The position numbers were made by a program, and so were the translations under genes. Of a DNA stretch of 64,000 bases, positions 12,251 to 23,550 are shown in pieces. How positions within the stretch are numbered: the first letter of the stretch is position 1; each line of letters opens with the position of its first letter. The notes under the pieces are model-generated. The model worked only from the letters and a program-made list of their open reading frames with translations, made no database searches and had not been told where the DNA came from. The stretch lies in assembly GCF_008831285.2 (NCBI RefSeq), contig NC_045144.1:21841716-21905715 (forward strand), given 5' to 3'. The stretch comes from Nymphaea colorata (lineage: Eukaryota > Streptophyta > Magnoliopsida > Nymphaeales > Nymphaeaceae).

Positions 12251-14682
12251 TCCACCAAATCGAGTACTCGAACTCATATACATGAGGTTCTTTGGTACAG
12301 GATAGGCATGATGTGCCGGTCATCTTCTAGTGGACAAGACCGTTTTTGTCCATTGTTTGATGAGCTTAGGAACAAAACCTCATGTTCATTCTGTTGGGTG
12401 TTTCTGTTTGGTGTTTGTTTCGTGTTATGTCCGTTCTAGCTATTTTCATTCTGCATTTGCATCTTCTTGTGAGTCCATTCTCACTCTTGTGTAGGCGGCC
12501 GGCAGGAGCCATGCCAAACAGGTATCACCATTTCTGCAGCATGTCTCTTTCAACATCCTTTTCTTCTTGTGAAAGCTGAAGAAAGGACCACCCTTCTCTG
12601 CCATACTACTCGGGATCTGCTTAATTGCCATAATAATTGATTATTACACACGTGAAAGTAAAAATAAGTTATGCGAGATGAACATGTCCTACTACTTGAA
12701 ACTGGGGGAACTAGAAAGTCCCAACTGATTTTCTCTTCTTTTGATTTTAAATCCAAAGTATACCTTGGGGATTGTACACTAGGGAACACAATCCTAGCAA
12801 TCAAACGTGCCTAATCTCTGCATATTGGTAGATAAGCACCTAAATATTTTTGTATGGTTATTAAAATCAATTTTTGAAAATTTAAAATATTGAAATCAAT
12901 ATAAATTCAATCACCATTTGTTGTTCCATAAAAAGTTCACGAAATTGTCATCTAAGACATAGTAAATTGGGTAAGGTTGAAAACAAAATTGTCAGCCAAA
13001 AGTCGGAGATGAAATGGAGTACTCCTATTCACTTGAAGGGCAGTTTGACAGCACGACTAGTATCCCATGAATCTAGCCCAATCTTTATGACATATTTCTA
13101 TGTCCTTGATGTCAAATGAACTCTAAAGGGCAGTTGGAAATTCACATTAAGAACCCAATCTGAATAGGGCTGTTAGATTCACATATGAATCCAAATTATG
13201 ACTTACAAACCAAAATTAACGCGTAAATACAATTTTCAAAATATATGGACATTGGATAGATGTAAGATACTTAAAACTAAATTGGATCTGAATGTGATCA
13301 GATAAACCTAAATCTGAATCTGATGTTATTCCTTAAATTTGAATTCGATATCAAACTTTTTTGTTTCATGTCTGATTTCTTTTGAAACGTCCCGGTAGGA
13401 TATGTGATCTAAATTGGAAAAATAATCTCTAATGCCAGTGGTCCAATGGGAGACCGGATACATGAACAACCCCACCCCATTAATGATCATGGTACAGTGC
13501 CAGTGGACCATGTACATCATCTCATCTATGAGGTAGAATATGTCAGCTCCATTACGTAGATGAAGCTTGCATCATGGACTAGACGACTAAGAATGATCTA
13601 ACACCGCCGTCCGTCGATGGACATGCCTGCATCAGAGAACGTCATGCTGGAACGCCCTACATCACAAATAGCTGCTGCAAGCTTCGTACTGAATAATTAA
13701 CTGGAGATAGTGACCACCACCGCTGGAGCTATATACATATATATATATATATATGCAGAACTAATGCCAACCATCTCAGACCAAGAGAGTGGGGAGGAAT
13801 ACATTGAACGAAATCTGCCACTAGCACCATGTTCGGTATCCATCCATCATCATCATTAATTCATTATGGCACGCCCAAGTAATTCGTTTAACGATTTTGG
13901 GAAACTAGAAGTTTAGTGTGAACCTTTTGATTGAGAACTCATGAAATTTTTCGTCGAATCCTGATTCAATCTAAAATTTTTATTCATCAAAGCCGTAGCT
14001 TGAGATGTTGGCTTTGTAAATAAGAATGTATTGAAGATATAGCACATGATATATGTATAAGATGATCAAAATACTTAAGTTCTACAAGTTACTTGCACTG
14101 AGCACAAGGTCGGAGCAGAAATTTCTTGCATGCGCAAAACCGTGAAAAGAATCAGCCGATGCCAATGCATAAATAAATAAAAAAATTGGGCTGTAAGAAA
14201 TGAGTAATATGCAAATAAATGTAGGTGGGTTTGTGTGGAAAGGTACACACAAGCCCACCACTTGGGCAGGCAGGATTGTTGGCTATGCAGGACTGGGTTA
14301 GTCTGACACCCGACATCACGAAGCTCGTCCTAAGTACCAATCGGTTGCTGAAAGCTTTGTTAAAATGTCTTTTCCCACTGACGGTGGCCAAAAACTAGCT
14401 ACACAAACATACATTATCTATCTATCTAGAACAGTATTTGTTCATTAAGCGCCTAATAGAAATGGCTAAATAGAAAGACAGACTGCCCACCAGCAATATT
14501 AATTTTAGAAAAGGAAAGAAAAGGGAGGAAATAATTAGGATCACACAGATTTTTAACCAATATTTCTTTAAAATATTTTGTCACTAAAACCAACATAAGA
14601 CCCAGTACATAAAACAAGTCCAACTATTCACTTCGAATATAATTTTAAGGGAAACAAATAATTGTGTATAGGTTTGTGCACT
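12251..14682. other. non-coding stretch of unit A
   Basis: No gene supported. It holds words such as CCAAATTATGACT and AATCTGAATCTGATG near 13150-13330, like those at 8640-8840, suggesting decayed repeats. A short TA run lies at 13734-13754. A frame at 12511-12579 opens just after an AG and codes for a Ser/Cys-rich string, but nothing else supports an exon. Confidence 0.5.
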
Positions 14683-14811
14683 TGCTTTCTTGCACAATAT
14701 TTGGTGTCAGCATAGAAGAAAGGGTGAGCCTTCATTAACAAACAGTGGTAACAGAACACGTGCATCTTGCTCACAACAACAACATACGTGCTCACAACTT
14801 TGATAATTTGG
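14683..14811 (-). repeat. inverted dispersed repeat R2, right arm (unit A)
   Basis: Reverse-complement match of 6414-6534 (see there). Lies about 580 bp upstream of the peptide gene start. Unit B counterpart about 37395-37520. Confidence 0.75.
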
Positions 14812-14989
14812 CACGCTTGAAGAAATGACTTAACTGTATTTAAGGTTCTCATGATATTTTCCGTTTTAGAATGCTAAATATTACATAATGAACATTACTT
14901 TTTTCTCAATGTTTGTCTTTCAACTTTCCATTACAAAGGATCAGACGGTTCTTGCAAGTGAGCAGAGTGTGTACGTATATGTGTGTGTA

Positions 14990-15125
14990 TGGAGAGAGTG
15001 CGTGTGTGTGTATATATAAAGAGAGGCGATGAGAAAGGCCAATGATGGTGGGGTCTTGTCCTCGTCAAGGGAGATGGGTGGTCGATATCGAGAGAGAGAG
15101 AGAGTGAGAGTGAGAGTGAAAGGAA
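14990..15125 (+). promoter_or_regulatory. GA-rich tract and TATATAAA upstream of the peptide gene (copy A)
   Basis: The stretch has GGAGAGAGTGCG, a TATATATAAAGAGAGG element near 15011-15026 and a GAGAGAGAGAGAGTGAGAGTG tract (about 15091-15118). They lie 270-400 bp upstream of the start codon. GAGA-type tracts are known binding sites of plant BBR/BPC proteins. A role here is inference from position only. Confidence 0.4.
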
Positions 15126-15298
15126 AAATAATGAGATGGGTGGTGCTGGTGGTCGAGTACTCACTACTAAGAAGCTTACTGCTATGGGAATTGTGATAGT
15201 AAAAGGATTAAGGCTGTAGATCTAGTAGTTAAAGACAGCTAAATTTTCTCTCTTTCTAGTAAGGTAGACCTCTTGACTCAGTCCGACCATGTGAATCC

Positions 15299-15306
15299 TA
15301 TAAATA
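15299..15306 (+). promoter_or_regulatory. TATA box of the cysteine-rich peptide gene (copy A)
   Basis: TATAAATA lies 90 bp before the start codon, in the context CCTATAAATAGATC. A start of transcription about 30 bp downstream would give a 5' leader of about 60 nt. The motif is intact in copy B (38014-38021). Confidence 0.75.
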
Positions 15307-15388
15307 GATCGTTGAGAGGATGCCATTCTGCACTCATCCAGTCATCCACCATTAGTTGGTATTCACTCTAACTAGTGGGCTATCCACA

Positions 15389-16137
15389 ATGAAGCAAGTT
15401 TCCTTTCCCGTCCTCTTTCTTGCCCTTCTCTTGCTGCTCTCTGTGGCTTTTGCACGTAGTGTTGTTGAAAAACAGGGTATGTTTTCGTTTCTAGCTGGTC
15501 TTTCGTTACTTCCCTCCAAACGATGTCATCCTGCTAGGTGATCATGCAATACTTTTTCTGTCAAACAGGCAACTTCACAACCGAGTTGCTTAGCAGGACG
15601 CAGCCAACGATCGATCCAGGACAGATTTAATTTGTGGTTGTTAATCTTGTAGTAGTGGTGTTTGACATGCATTCGGGTAGTCACTAATGCTGCTTGGGAG
15701 CTGAGGGAGGAGGGACCCTTGGTTCTTCGCCAGTAACTAGGCTAAAAAATATCAACCGATCCAAAAAGCATAGTAGTCTACTAACCAGACCACCTGCTTG
15801 GCAGCTTGAGTGTCGATGTGACCTATACATACGCAACATTGTGACATTTGTGCATCTAGCTAGACAAGCATTCAATTAATTGGTTGGCTAAACACTTAAT
15901 TTCCTGAACATTATGGCTATGGATGCAGATGAAAAGAATGCAACAGGCGATGTTTGTGGATCCTCTTGCGGCAGTGGTCGATGCTGCCCCTCTGGTTACT
16001 CCTGCTGCCCAAACGACTGGTGCTGCCGATCAAGTTACATATGCTGCGGCTATCATGGTTGCTGTAGTCTTAATGAGTATGGTGCACTCGTGAATGCTCA
16101 CGGTGTCGCTAGCATACTGAAACCTTCTCGTCGCTGA
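15389..16137 (+). CDS. secreted cysteine-rich peptide, two exons (copy A)
   Basis: Exon 1 is 15389-15476 and exon 2 is 15929-16137, with a 452-bp GT...AG intron of phase 1. The sum is 297 nt, or 98 residues plus stop. Residues 1-22 form a classic signal peptide: MKQ, then an unbroken Leu-rich core, ending AFA before R. A short acidic spacer follows, and the C-terminal domain has 12 cysteines: two single Cys, then five CC pairs spaced 5, 4, 5 and 4 (CCPSGYSCCPNDWCCRSSY, ICCGYHGCC). The CC-pair rhythm recalls granulin repeats, but the spacing is tighter and I recognise no named family. It is probably an apoplastic, disulfide-stabilised peptide; defence or signalling is inference. The start is the first ATG after the TATA box in this frame. 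The basic tail ends LKPSRR. Confidence 0.8.
15477..15928 (+). other. phase-1 intron with a possible stop-bearing cryptic exon (copy A)
   Basis: The donor is CAGG|GTATGT and the distal acceptor GGATGCAG|AT restores the frame into the Cys domain. Inside, TTTTTCTGTCAAACAG|GC (acceptor at about 15569) is a better pyrimidine-rich acceptor. Using it continues the exon 1 frame for about 20 codons (GNFTTELLSR...) to a TAA at about 15630. No GT donor precedes that stop except a poor one. Inclusion would truncate the peptide before the Cys domain. Confidence 0.5.
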
Positions 16138-16182
16138 TATGTTATCATGTTGGTCATGCTGATAGTAGTAACTTGTGGTATA

Positions 16183-16226
16183 TCTAAATAATAAAGCAAG
16201 CATGTCTAAATAATAAAGCAAGCATG
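16183..16226 (+). terminator. tandemly doubled poly(A) signal of the peptide gene (copy A)
   Basis: A 22-bp unit (TCTAAATAATAAAGCAAGCA plus TG) occurs twice head to tail, giving two AATAAA hexamers at 16190-16195 and 16212-16217, 50-80 nt after the stop codon. A third AATAAA follows at about 16342. The arrangement is identical in copy B (about 38896-38939). Confidence 0.7.
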
Positions 16227-16344
16227 CTTATTGTCTGCTAGGACAGCATGCATGCAGGGTCTGTACTTCCTAGTTCTTGTTGCCCGCAAGAACCAGAACC
16301 AGTGTTTCCGTCCATCCTCTTTGTGTACTTGTGCAATCGAAATA

Positions 16345-17487
16345 AATGCACCGATGTTGTGCTTAGTTATTTTAGTTGAATTTGTTTTATATATGTATAT
16401 ATTCTACAAATACTTCATCCCCTCTTACCTTAATTTCTTTTTCATTCTCTCAAATATTTGGCTGGCGGCTAGAAGCTTTCTCAATTTTAGTCAATAAGTT
16501 GTCTATATTCCACAAGGTAGTAGTTCCGATCAGCAGGTTATCGAAAACAGCAAAAACTAAGTCCGATTCAGGGCTCTCAATTTGGGGTCTACAAGGAACT
16601 ATGAAATCCGGCAAAAAAAACAGCTTTTAAGCATGAAATGGACTTTTGGACAGAAAATATAAAAGAAAAGCATTCAAGTGGAGTTGATATTAATGCATAA
16701 TATGTGAAAGATGGATAAAATACAATGACCAAGCACGCCCAAACATTGAGAAAATGCGCGCCCGAGAGAGAGACGCACTGGTGATTCCCGGACGCCCATA
16801 ATCGTCCGGACAGATGATTATGGTCCCCACGCCTGAGACCGTCGACAATGGTTTAGTGGGCGTCGAGAAGGACTGGCAATGGTTTTTTGGAGCTTTGCCC
16901 ACGGCTTCGGCCGTCGCCAGAGCTTTGTCTGTACGACACCCTAATCAGATCCCTTTGCTGTACTTCCAATCACAACAAAAATCGTTTGTATTTTTAGCGC
17001 ATGTAAATCTGATGTTTTTACAACATAAACTCAAAGTCTCTAACGCATGGATTAACAAAAGTGTAGAAAATTGAAAAAAAAATGCGAAATGCAATAGATT
17101 GTATTCAGAACAAAGAAAAAAAATGATTTCAGCAATTCAAAAGCACAACTTTCATATTATGGACATGTTCTTTAGTTGTTCATGACTTGCAGGTCCAACC
17201 CCATATAGTCGCAAGTGCATATCGTTAACGAGCTTCTAAGTGAATGAAAAAAGAAAAGAAATGCAAAGGCAGCAATTAACATGGTTCGATGTTATGCCTC
17301 CATCTACGACAGGGAGCATCGAGCTCTCCCTTTTGATTCTCATTGACATATGGGAAGAATTACAACAGCAATATATATTGGATACAAATTAATTTTTGGA
17401 TATAGATAAATGACAAGAAACAAAGACAATCCTTATCGGCGTAACCACCACCAGCTGGATCGATCAACACAAATGCAAAGCGATATA

Positions 17488-17530
<43 letters not shown>

Positions 17531-17937
17531 TTTCAAATAGAATTAGGGAGGAAAAAATTTCTAAAATTTAATTTTCATTGTTGATCATTCAAAAAAAATT
17601 ATCCATCAAAGTATAATACACAAAAATTCAATGTCATCAACAATATTCAACTCTTCTCATCTGAAATTTTGTTCTTTAGATGCCCAGCATGCATAAAAAA
17701 GGATGAAATTGTTTTTGTTATTGTCGGCCATTGAAATACAAAAATAATCATGTGCAACAAATAACTCTGGTTTAACAGTTCTTCTCGATCATTGCAAAGA
17801 AAAAAACAATTTCATAAACAGAAGGTTTGCCTGCAAGCAGCTGCCAATTTAATGTAGCCGAATAGTGGAATTAAGCTACTTTCACAATCGTACAGGAAAA
17901 AGGAACCGAAAAAGAAAAGGATGTTGAGATTCCCAAT
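16345..17937. other. non-coding stretch after the peptide gene (unit A)
   Basis: No gene supported. Bases 16740-16940 are a short GC-rich island with GTCCGGACAG and CGCGCCCGAGAGAGAG. It is open in one frame on each strand but without a recognisable product. A TA microsatellite lies at 17484-17531. Confidence 0.5.
17484..17531. repeat. (TA)n microsatellite
   Basis: TA run broken by one C. Unit B counterpart about 40165-40209, shorter and rearranged. Confidence 0.92.
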
Positions 17938-18787
17938 CAAACTAGCAAAATTTGAAAACATTGGTAACATGTTCTGCCCAACAAAGTGTATAAAGAGAAT
18001 GAATAAAAGATGATTTGCAACTCTCTGACAAAGTTCACATAAGAAGTCCAAGAAGCTCCAGGTACATGTCAATCAACTCTTTTTTTAGAAAAACGAGCAA
18101 AAAAAAAAAATTGTTGGTACGGGATTCTCATTACAGTATCATTTGGCATACTTTGGGCACCAGCCACAATGAACTTCATAGCGGTGGCAGAGCTAGAAAT
18201 TTTAGTTATTTTAAATTTTGAACTTTATAAAGCACCTGTATAGAAATATGTCAAAATTATAGAATTATCAAACGCTGAAAAGTTCCACACTAACATTGGA
18301 AGACCTAAGCAACTGTCAAAATAGTAGTTCCCCCACCTTAATCGTCAATAAAATGGAGGCAAAACCATAAACTGAAGGTTTGGTTTGCATGTTCTGGAAT
18401 ATCACAGTTCTACATTTTTTTTCTTGGGTAGTAATTTGTATTGTAACTCAAACTAGCAAAATTTGAAAACGTTTGTAACATGTTCTGCGCAACAAAGTGT
18501 ATAAAGAGCATGAATAAAGATGATTTGCAACTCCCTGCAAAGTTCACATAAGAAGTCCAAGAAGCTCCAGGTACATGTCAATCAACTAATTTTGCAAAAA
18601 AATTAGCAAAAAAAAAAAAATTGTTGGTAAGGTATTCTCATTACAGTATCATTTGCATACTTTTGGTACCCGCCACAATGAAGTTCACAGCAGTGGCAGA
18701 GCTAGAAATTTTGTTAAAGGGTATCGATATTTTACATTTTGAACTTTATAGAGAACATGTATACAAATATGTCAAAATTATAGAGTT
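17938..18787. repeat. terminal direct repeat of unit A (two ~340-bp copies, 511-bp period)
   Basis: 17938-18276 and 18449-18787 both begin CAAACTAGCAAAATTTGAAA and run through GTTCACATAAGAAGTCCAAG, AAGCTCCAGGTACATGTCAA, an A-run and GTGGCAGAGCTAGAAATTTT to a TCAAAATTATAGA(A/G)TTATCAA end. The second copy ends exactly where E1 is inserted. Unit B has the same pair starting at 40607 and 41111. The A-run and GAGCTAGAAATTTT words look like the end of an old retroelement, but class is not settled. Confidence 0.85.
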
Positions 18788-18792
18788 ATCAA

Positions 18793-19394
18793 TGTTGGGA
18801 TAAAATGGATTGGACATGGGATCAAATGGATTGGACACGAATCTACTAAAATAATTCAACAACAAACTATAGTCCAATAGATCATGCAATAAGCAACGAA
18901 TCAACGACCTAACACTCCAACCAAACTAACCACAATCACAAACTGCACGAGAAATTTTTACGTAAAAAAACCCCTCAAAACAATGAGGGTAAGAAACCAC
19001 GGGGTACTACGACCCAAAAACAATCTACTATAATCAATGAGTGAAGTGATCCACGAGGGGCTACACAAAGCCAACCCTCAAACAATAATATCTTAGATAA
19101 AGAAAGAGAATATCACTGATTGAATCCAGAAATCGTGGATTAGGAGGAGATGCATCTGGCTTCTTCCTCGATATCAAAACTTGCTCAAGGCAAGTGCTCG
19201 TAGCCTTCTCTTCCTTGCCTCCCTCTCCTCCTTTGTTTTTCCCCTTTCTTTTTCCTCAAAAGAAACCCTAAAGAGAGAGAGACAGAAGAGAGATTAGGGG
19301 CACCATCGGGTGCCCTCCCTTTTCGTCAGCGCGTCACTTAAGTGAAGGGTCGGATAGGGTCGGGTCCTCTCTTGTGGCTGGACCCGACCTAACA
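18793..19394 (-). repeat. 3' LTR of E1 (602 bp)
   Basis: TGTTGGGATA...CCTAACA. It differs from the 5' LTR by many substitutions and by a 21-bp direct doubling near its left end (GGATTGGACATGGGATCAAAT followed by GGATTGGACACG, about 18806-18838). The LTR pair is too diverged for a recent insertion. Confidence 0.92.
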
Positions 19395-19415
19395 AACTCC
19401 CCATCCAGCCTCAAG
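19395..19415 (-). other. polypurine tract of E1
   Basis: On the minus strand this reads CTTGAGGCTGGATGGGGAGTT, immediately before the 3' LTR, the standard place for plus-strand priming. Confidence 0.7.
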
Positions 19416-19445
19416 TGAGGGAACATACCTGCAAAATGAACAAAA

Positions 19446-20513
19446 TTAATATACTGCCTTAAATACAGTCATTCCAACAAAGTATCTACATATGTCATGC
19501 TTCTCTTTAGGTAGAGACTTCTTCATCATTTCTGCAGGATTATTATTTATATGGATCTTATCAAGAACAAACTGCTTCGACTCTAGAAAATCACGTATCC
19601 ATTGATACCTCACGTTTATGTGCTTTGACCTTGCATGAAAAGTAGAATTCTTTCCAAGGTGAATAGCACTCTGACTGTCACAGTAAAGCACATACTTGTC
19701 TTGACTGAACTGAAGTTCATGCATGAACCTCTGCATCCATAGTAACTCTTTGCTCGCCTCTGTAGCTGCAATAAACTCTGTTTCAGTGGCAGATAATGCT
19801 ACACATTTTTGAAGTCTGGATTGCCAAGAAACTGCACCACTTGCATATGTCAATAAATAGCCAGATATAGATCTTCTCCCATCAATGTCTCCTGCCATGT
19901 TTGAATCTGTATAGCCAACAAGAATAGATTTTTTTGTCCCAAAACAAAGTGAAAAACTGTTAGTCCCACAAAGATATCTCAAAATCCATTTAATTGCTTC
20001 CCAGTGTTTCTTTCCTCGATTAAAGATAAGCCAACTAACAACTCCAATTAAATGAACAATATCAGGTCTAGTAAATACCATAACATACATCAGACTACAT
20101 ATAGCTGATGCATAGGAAATCTTCTCCATATCTTTCTTTTTTGAACATATCCTTGGACTCTGCTTGGTGCTCAACATGAAATGCGCTGCAAGAGAGGTGT
20201 TAACAGGCTTTGCCTTGTCCATATGAAATCTTTGAAGTACCTTCTCAATATACTTCTCCTGAGATAGCCATAGCTTCTTCGACTTCCTATCTCGTGTGAT
20301 CTTCATACCCAAAATCTGACTAGCAGGTCCCAAGTCCTTCATTGCAAAAGACTTGCTCAACTCCTTTTTCAAGCTTAAAATTCTCGATATATTCTTGCCA
20401 ACAATAAATATGTCATCTACATAAATCACCAAATTGACAAAATCATCACCTGAGAATTTCTTCACAAAGACACAGTGATTTGAGGTAGTCTTCGTGTAAC
20501 CATACTCCCCCAT
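19446..20513 (-). pseudogene. E1 reverse transcriptase C-terminal part and RNase H
   Basis: A 355-residue open frame. Near residue 30 it has the RT catalytic motif YVDD (NLVIYVDDIFIVG), then MKDLGPASQILGMKI and LSQEKYIEKVL. Around residue 200 the RNase H region follows: GYTDSNMAGDIDGRRSISGY, then ALSATETEFIAATEA, YCDSQSAIHLG and ARSKHINVRY. These are the usual copia signatures, with catalytic Asp and Glu present. The frame is open, but the N-terminal RT half lies in other frames upstream. Confidence 0.9.
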
Positions 20514-20564
20514 AAATGACTCGAACTTCTTGTAACATTGCCTAGGTGCCTACTTTATACCATA

Positions 20565-21220
20565 CTAGCTTTTATTTAATCTGCAAACATGGTTTTCTTT
20601 ACCTTTCACAAGAAAACTTTCGGGCAGCATCATGTAAATTTCCTCATCAAGATCACCATGAAGAAAATCTATCTTCACATCAATCTGCTCGATCTCCAAG
20701 TCAACACTGGCTGCCAAACTGAGAACAATTCTGATAGATGACATCTTGACCACCGGTGAGAATATCTCGTCAAAGTCAACCCTCTTTCTCTGATTGAACC
20801 CTTCACAACCAACGTAGCTTGGTATCTTGGGTTTAGAGAGCTTTCATCATGCTTCACTCTAAAAACCCATTTGTTTCTCAATGCCCTCTTGGCTTGGGGC
20901 AACTCCACAAGCTTGAAGGTGTGGTTGTCATAAAGTGACTGTATCTCATCTTTCATGTTTTCCATCCACTTTTCCTTGTGCACATCATGCATAACTTCTT
21001 CATAGCATTCATGCTCACCAATGTCAGTCAACAAAATATAGTCACATACGGGATATTTAGTTGAGGGACGCTGCTCCCTCATGGATCTCCGCTGCCAATC
21101 TGCATCTGAGGAAAAACCCTTCAAATTCTGGTCGTCATCTTCGTCATCTAAATTAGGAATATCTGGCATGTCTACTTGTCCTTCTCTATCATGTATCTGC
21201 CCAATAGCATCATCTGGCAC
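20565..21220 (-). pseudogene. E1 reverse transcriptase N-terminal part (frameshifted)
   Basis: The 21220-20675 frame has an acidic linker, then KEKWMENMKDEIQSLYDNHT and RALRNKWVFRVKHDE, the start of copia RT. At about 20800 the reading must change frame. The 20753-20565 frame then gives IRIVLSLAASVDLEIEQIDV and KIDFLHGDLDEEIYM, in which the canonical aspartate of DVKTAFL-type motifs is kept. It cannot be translated as one protein. Confidence 0.82.
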
Positions 21221-22042
21221 TGCTTTAAAGTATTCTGTAAGGGAATAGACTCCACATCAACTGGCAAATAGCTGCTATGAGAAAAATCATTTACTGCTTT
21301 CTGAATATCCACAATATTCTGATCTTCAGCAAATTCCACATCCCTGCTTCTGACAAACTTCTTCTCAACTGGATCATACAATCTGTAACCAAATTCAACA
21401 TTGCCAAAACCCAAAAACATGCATTGCCTGTTTTTTTATTCCAACTTCGATCTCTCATCCTTCGGAATATGCACAAATGTCTTGCATCCAAATACACGTA
21501 AGTGCTCATAGGATACATCCTTCTCATACGAAACTTTGTTATGAACATCACCATCCAAAAGAATATGTGGAGACAAGTTAATCACATGAGCAGCAGTATG
21601 TAAAGTTTCACACCAAAAAGAATCAGATAATTTAGCTTCAGATATAAGACATCTAACTCTCTCCATGAGTGTCCTGTTCATTCTTTCTGTCACGCCATTC
21701 AACCGAGGAGTCTTAGGTGGAGCCTTCTGAACTGCCTTTTAACCAGTGCATTAAAGTCCTTAAAAACACCAAAGACTTGGTCTTTCCACTTCAAAGAATA
21801 GACCAAACTTTCCTAAAAAAATCATCAATAAACGTAACAAAATAAAGTGCTCCACCATGTGAACTTACTTTCATAGGACCGCATACATCTTTATGAACCA
21901 ACTCAAGTGCTTCTAACTTTCTGGAGGGTGGATAACTCTTGAAAGAGACCTGCGTTTGCTTCCCTACAAAACAATGGCTGCATTTATCAAGTTTATCCTT
22001 CTTTACATCTGGTAGAAGATTCTTCTTGATCAAGAATTGCAA
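21172..22042 (-). pseudogene. E1 integrase region, in three frames
   Basis: 22042-21791 carries the tail of the pre-integrase zinc region (KLDKCSHCFVGKQTQVSF) and the start of the core (LELVHKDVCGPMKVSSHGGA, with the first Asp). 21702-21436 has MNGVTERMNRTLMERVRCLI, containing the catalytic Glu, and VFGCKTFVHIPKDERSKLE. 21420-21172 continues with the copia spacer (FGYRLYDPVEKKFVRSRDVEF). About 90 bp separate the first two frames, where the second catalytic Asp would be expected and the frame is lost. Confidence 0.82.
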
Positions 22043-22740
22043 TCCCTTGTCACTTATATGTCCCAGCCTCCTGTACTACAACTCAATAGATTTCTCATCT
22101 TGTGTCACATGCACCATCTCTTTAGAAATCGATGCTTGTATAATATAAAGATTATTGTTGTATTTCTTGCCTCGGGCAATAATCAAGTAACCTCTGGTAA
22201 ACTTCTACTGGCCATCACCAAAAGTGTTGTGATACCCTTCTTCATCGAGCCTTCCTGCAGAGATAAGGTTCAGATGCATGTCAGGTGCATGCCTCATGTC
22301 TGTCAGCTTCAATAAGGCTCCATTCGCATTCTTCAGAATGACGTCGTCTCTGCCTACAACTTAAGACAAAGAACCATTACTCATTCTCAAAGTGCCAAAA
22401 TTACCAGAAATATATGAAGAAAAAAAATTCTTATGGAAAGTAACATGAAGAGCTGAACCACTATCAACAAGCCAACAAGTATCATCTCTGGCAACATTAA
22501 CCATGTCAGCATCGCAAACCATGAACATTTCATGTGTGCAGCAATTGCGACGTCATCATCTCGGTCATTTTTCTTCTCTTGTTTCTCCCTAATTTTATTC
22601 TCCTTCTTCAGCTGGAAGAAATACTTCTTTATGTGCCTTTTTTTTCCACAGTGGTGGCATCCAAATTCTTATATCTGGATCTGGACTTGCTTTTGTTTTT
22701 AGAAATTCTTATATCTGGATCTGGACTTATATCTGGATCT
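21931..22740 (-). repeat. first, diverged copy of an 810-bp internal duplication in E1
   Basis: 21931-22293 is identical to 22741-23103. From about 22294 the copies diverge by many substitutions and small indels. The segment covers the integrase N-end, protease and zinc knuckle in minus-strand order. It ends with AAATTCTTATATCTGGATCT stuttered three times (about 22664-22740) before the second copy starts with TAACTCTTGAAAGAGACC. Confidence 0.88.
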
Positions 22741-23550
22741 TATAACTCTTGAAAGAGACCTGCGTTTGCTTCCCTACAAAACAATGGCTGCATTTATCAA
22801 GTTTATCCTTCTTTACATCTGGTAGAAGATTCTTCTTGATCAAGAATTGCAATCCCTTGTCACTTATATGTCCCAGCCTCCTGTACTACAACTCAATAGA
22901 TTTCTCATCTTGTGTCACATGCACCATCTCTTTAGAAATCGATGCTTGTATAATATAAAGATTATTGTTGTATTTCTTGCCTCGGGCAATAATCAAGTAA
23001 CCTCTGGTAAACTTCTACTGGCCATCACCAAAAGTGTTGTGATACCCTTCTTCATCGAGCCTTCCTGCAGAGATAAGGTTCAGATGCATGTCAGGTGCAT
23101 GCCTCACATCTGTCAGCTTCAATAGAGCTCCATTCGCATTCTTCAAAATGACGTCGTCTTTGCCTACAACATTAGACAAAGAACCATTACCCATTCTCAA
23201 AGTACCAAAATCACCAGAAATATATGAAGAGAAAAAATCCTTATGGGAAGTAACATGAAGAGCTGAACCACTATCAACAAGCCAACAAGTATCGTCTCTA
23301 GCAACATTAACCATGTTAGCATCACAAACAATAAACATTTCATGTTGTGCAGCAGCTGCGACATTGTCATCTCGGTCATTTTTCTTCTCCTGTTTCTCCC
23401 TAATTTTATTCTCCTTCTTCAGCTGGAAGCAGTACTTCATTATGTGTCCTTTCTTTCCACAGTGATGGCATTCCAAATTCTTATATCTGGATCTAGACTT
23501 GCTTTTGTTTTTATCTCTGCCCTATCACTTTTGAATTTACTCCTCCTCCT
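22741..23550 (-). repeat. second copy of the 810-bp duplication in E1
   Basis: From 22812 this copy matches bases 1-739 of the window, so it belongs to the sequence block shared with E1'. The join at 22740/22741 is therefore the left boundary of the ~22.8-kb duplicated block. Confidence 0.88.

Larger units (their letters stand above)
1981..18792. repeat. tandem unit A (about 16.8 kb)
   Basis: The whole stretch is repeated in the same order and orientation as unit B (24789-41443). Landmarks keep an almost constant offset: 2205 with 25011, 7359 with 30127, 11049 with 33798 and 15389 with 38102. The first ~0.9 kb recurs a third time as unit C. The unit contains one cysteine-rich peptide gene, a MITE, dispersed and terminal repeats and several microsatellites. 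The final five bases (ATCAA, 18788-18792) are the left copy of the E1 target duplication. Confidence 0.95.

Noticed and set aside
15694-15879. 61-residue frame inside the peptide gene intron, and its antisense partner
   Set aside because: Intronic, no domain, and inconsistent with the splice-phase evidence for the gene.
16690-17074. GC-rich island with open frames on both strands
   Set aside because: No recognisable product. In unit B the frame is changed by several indels and the remaining frames code for different proteins.
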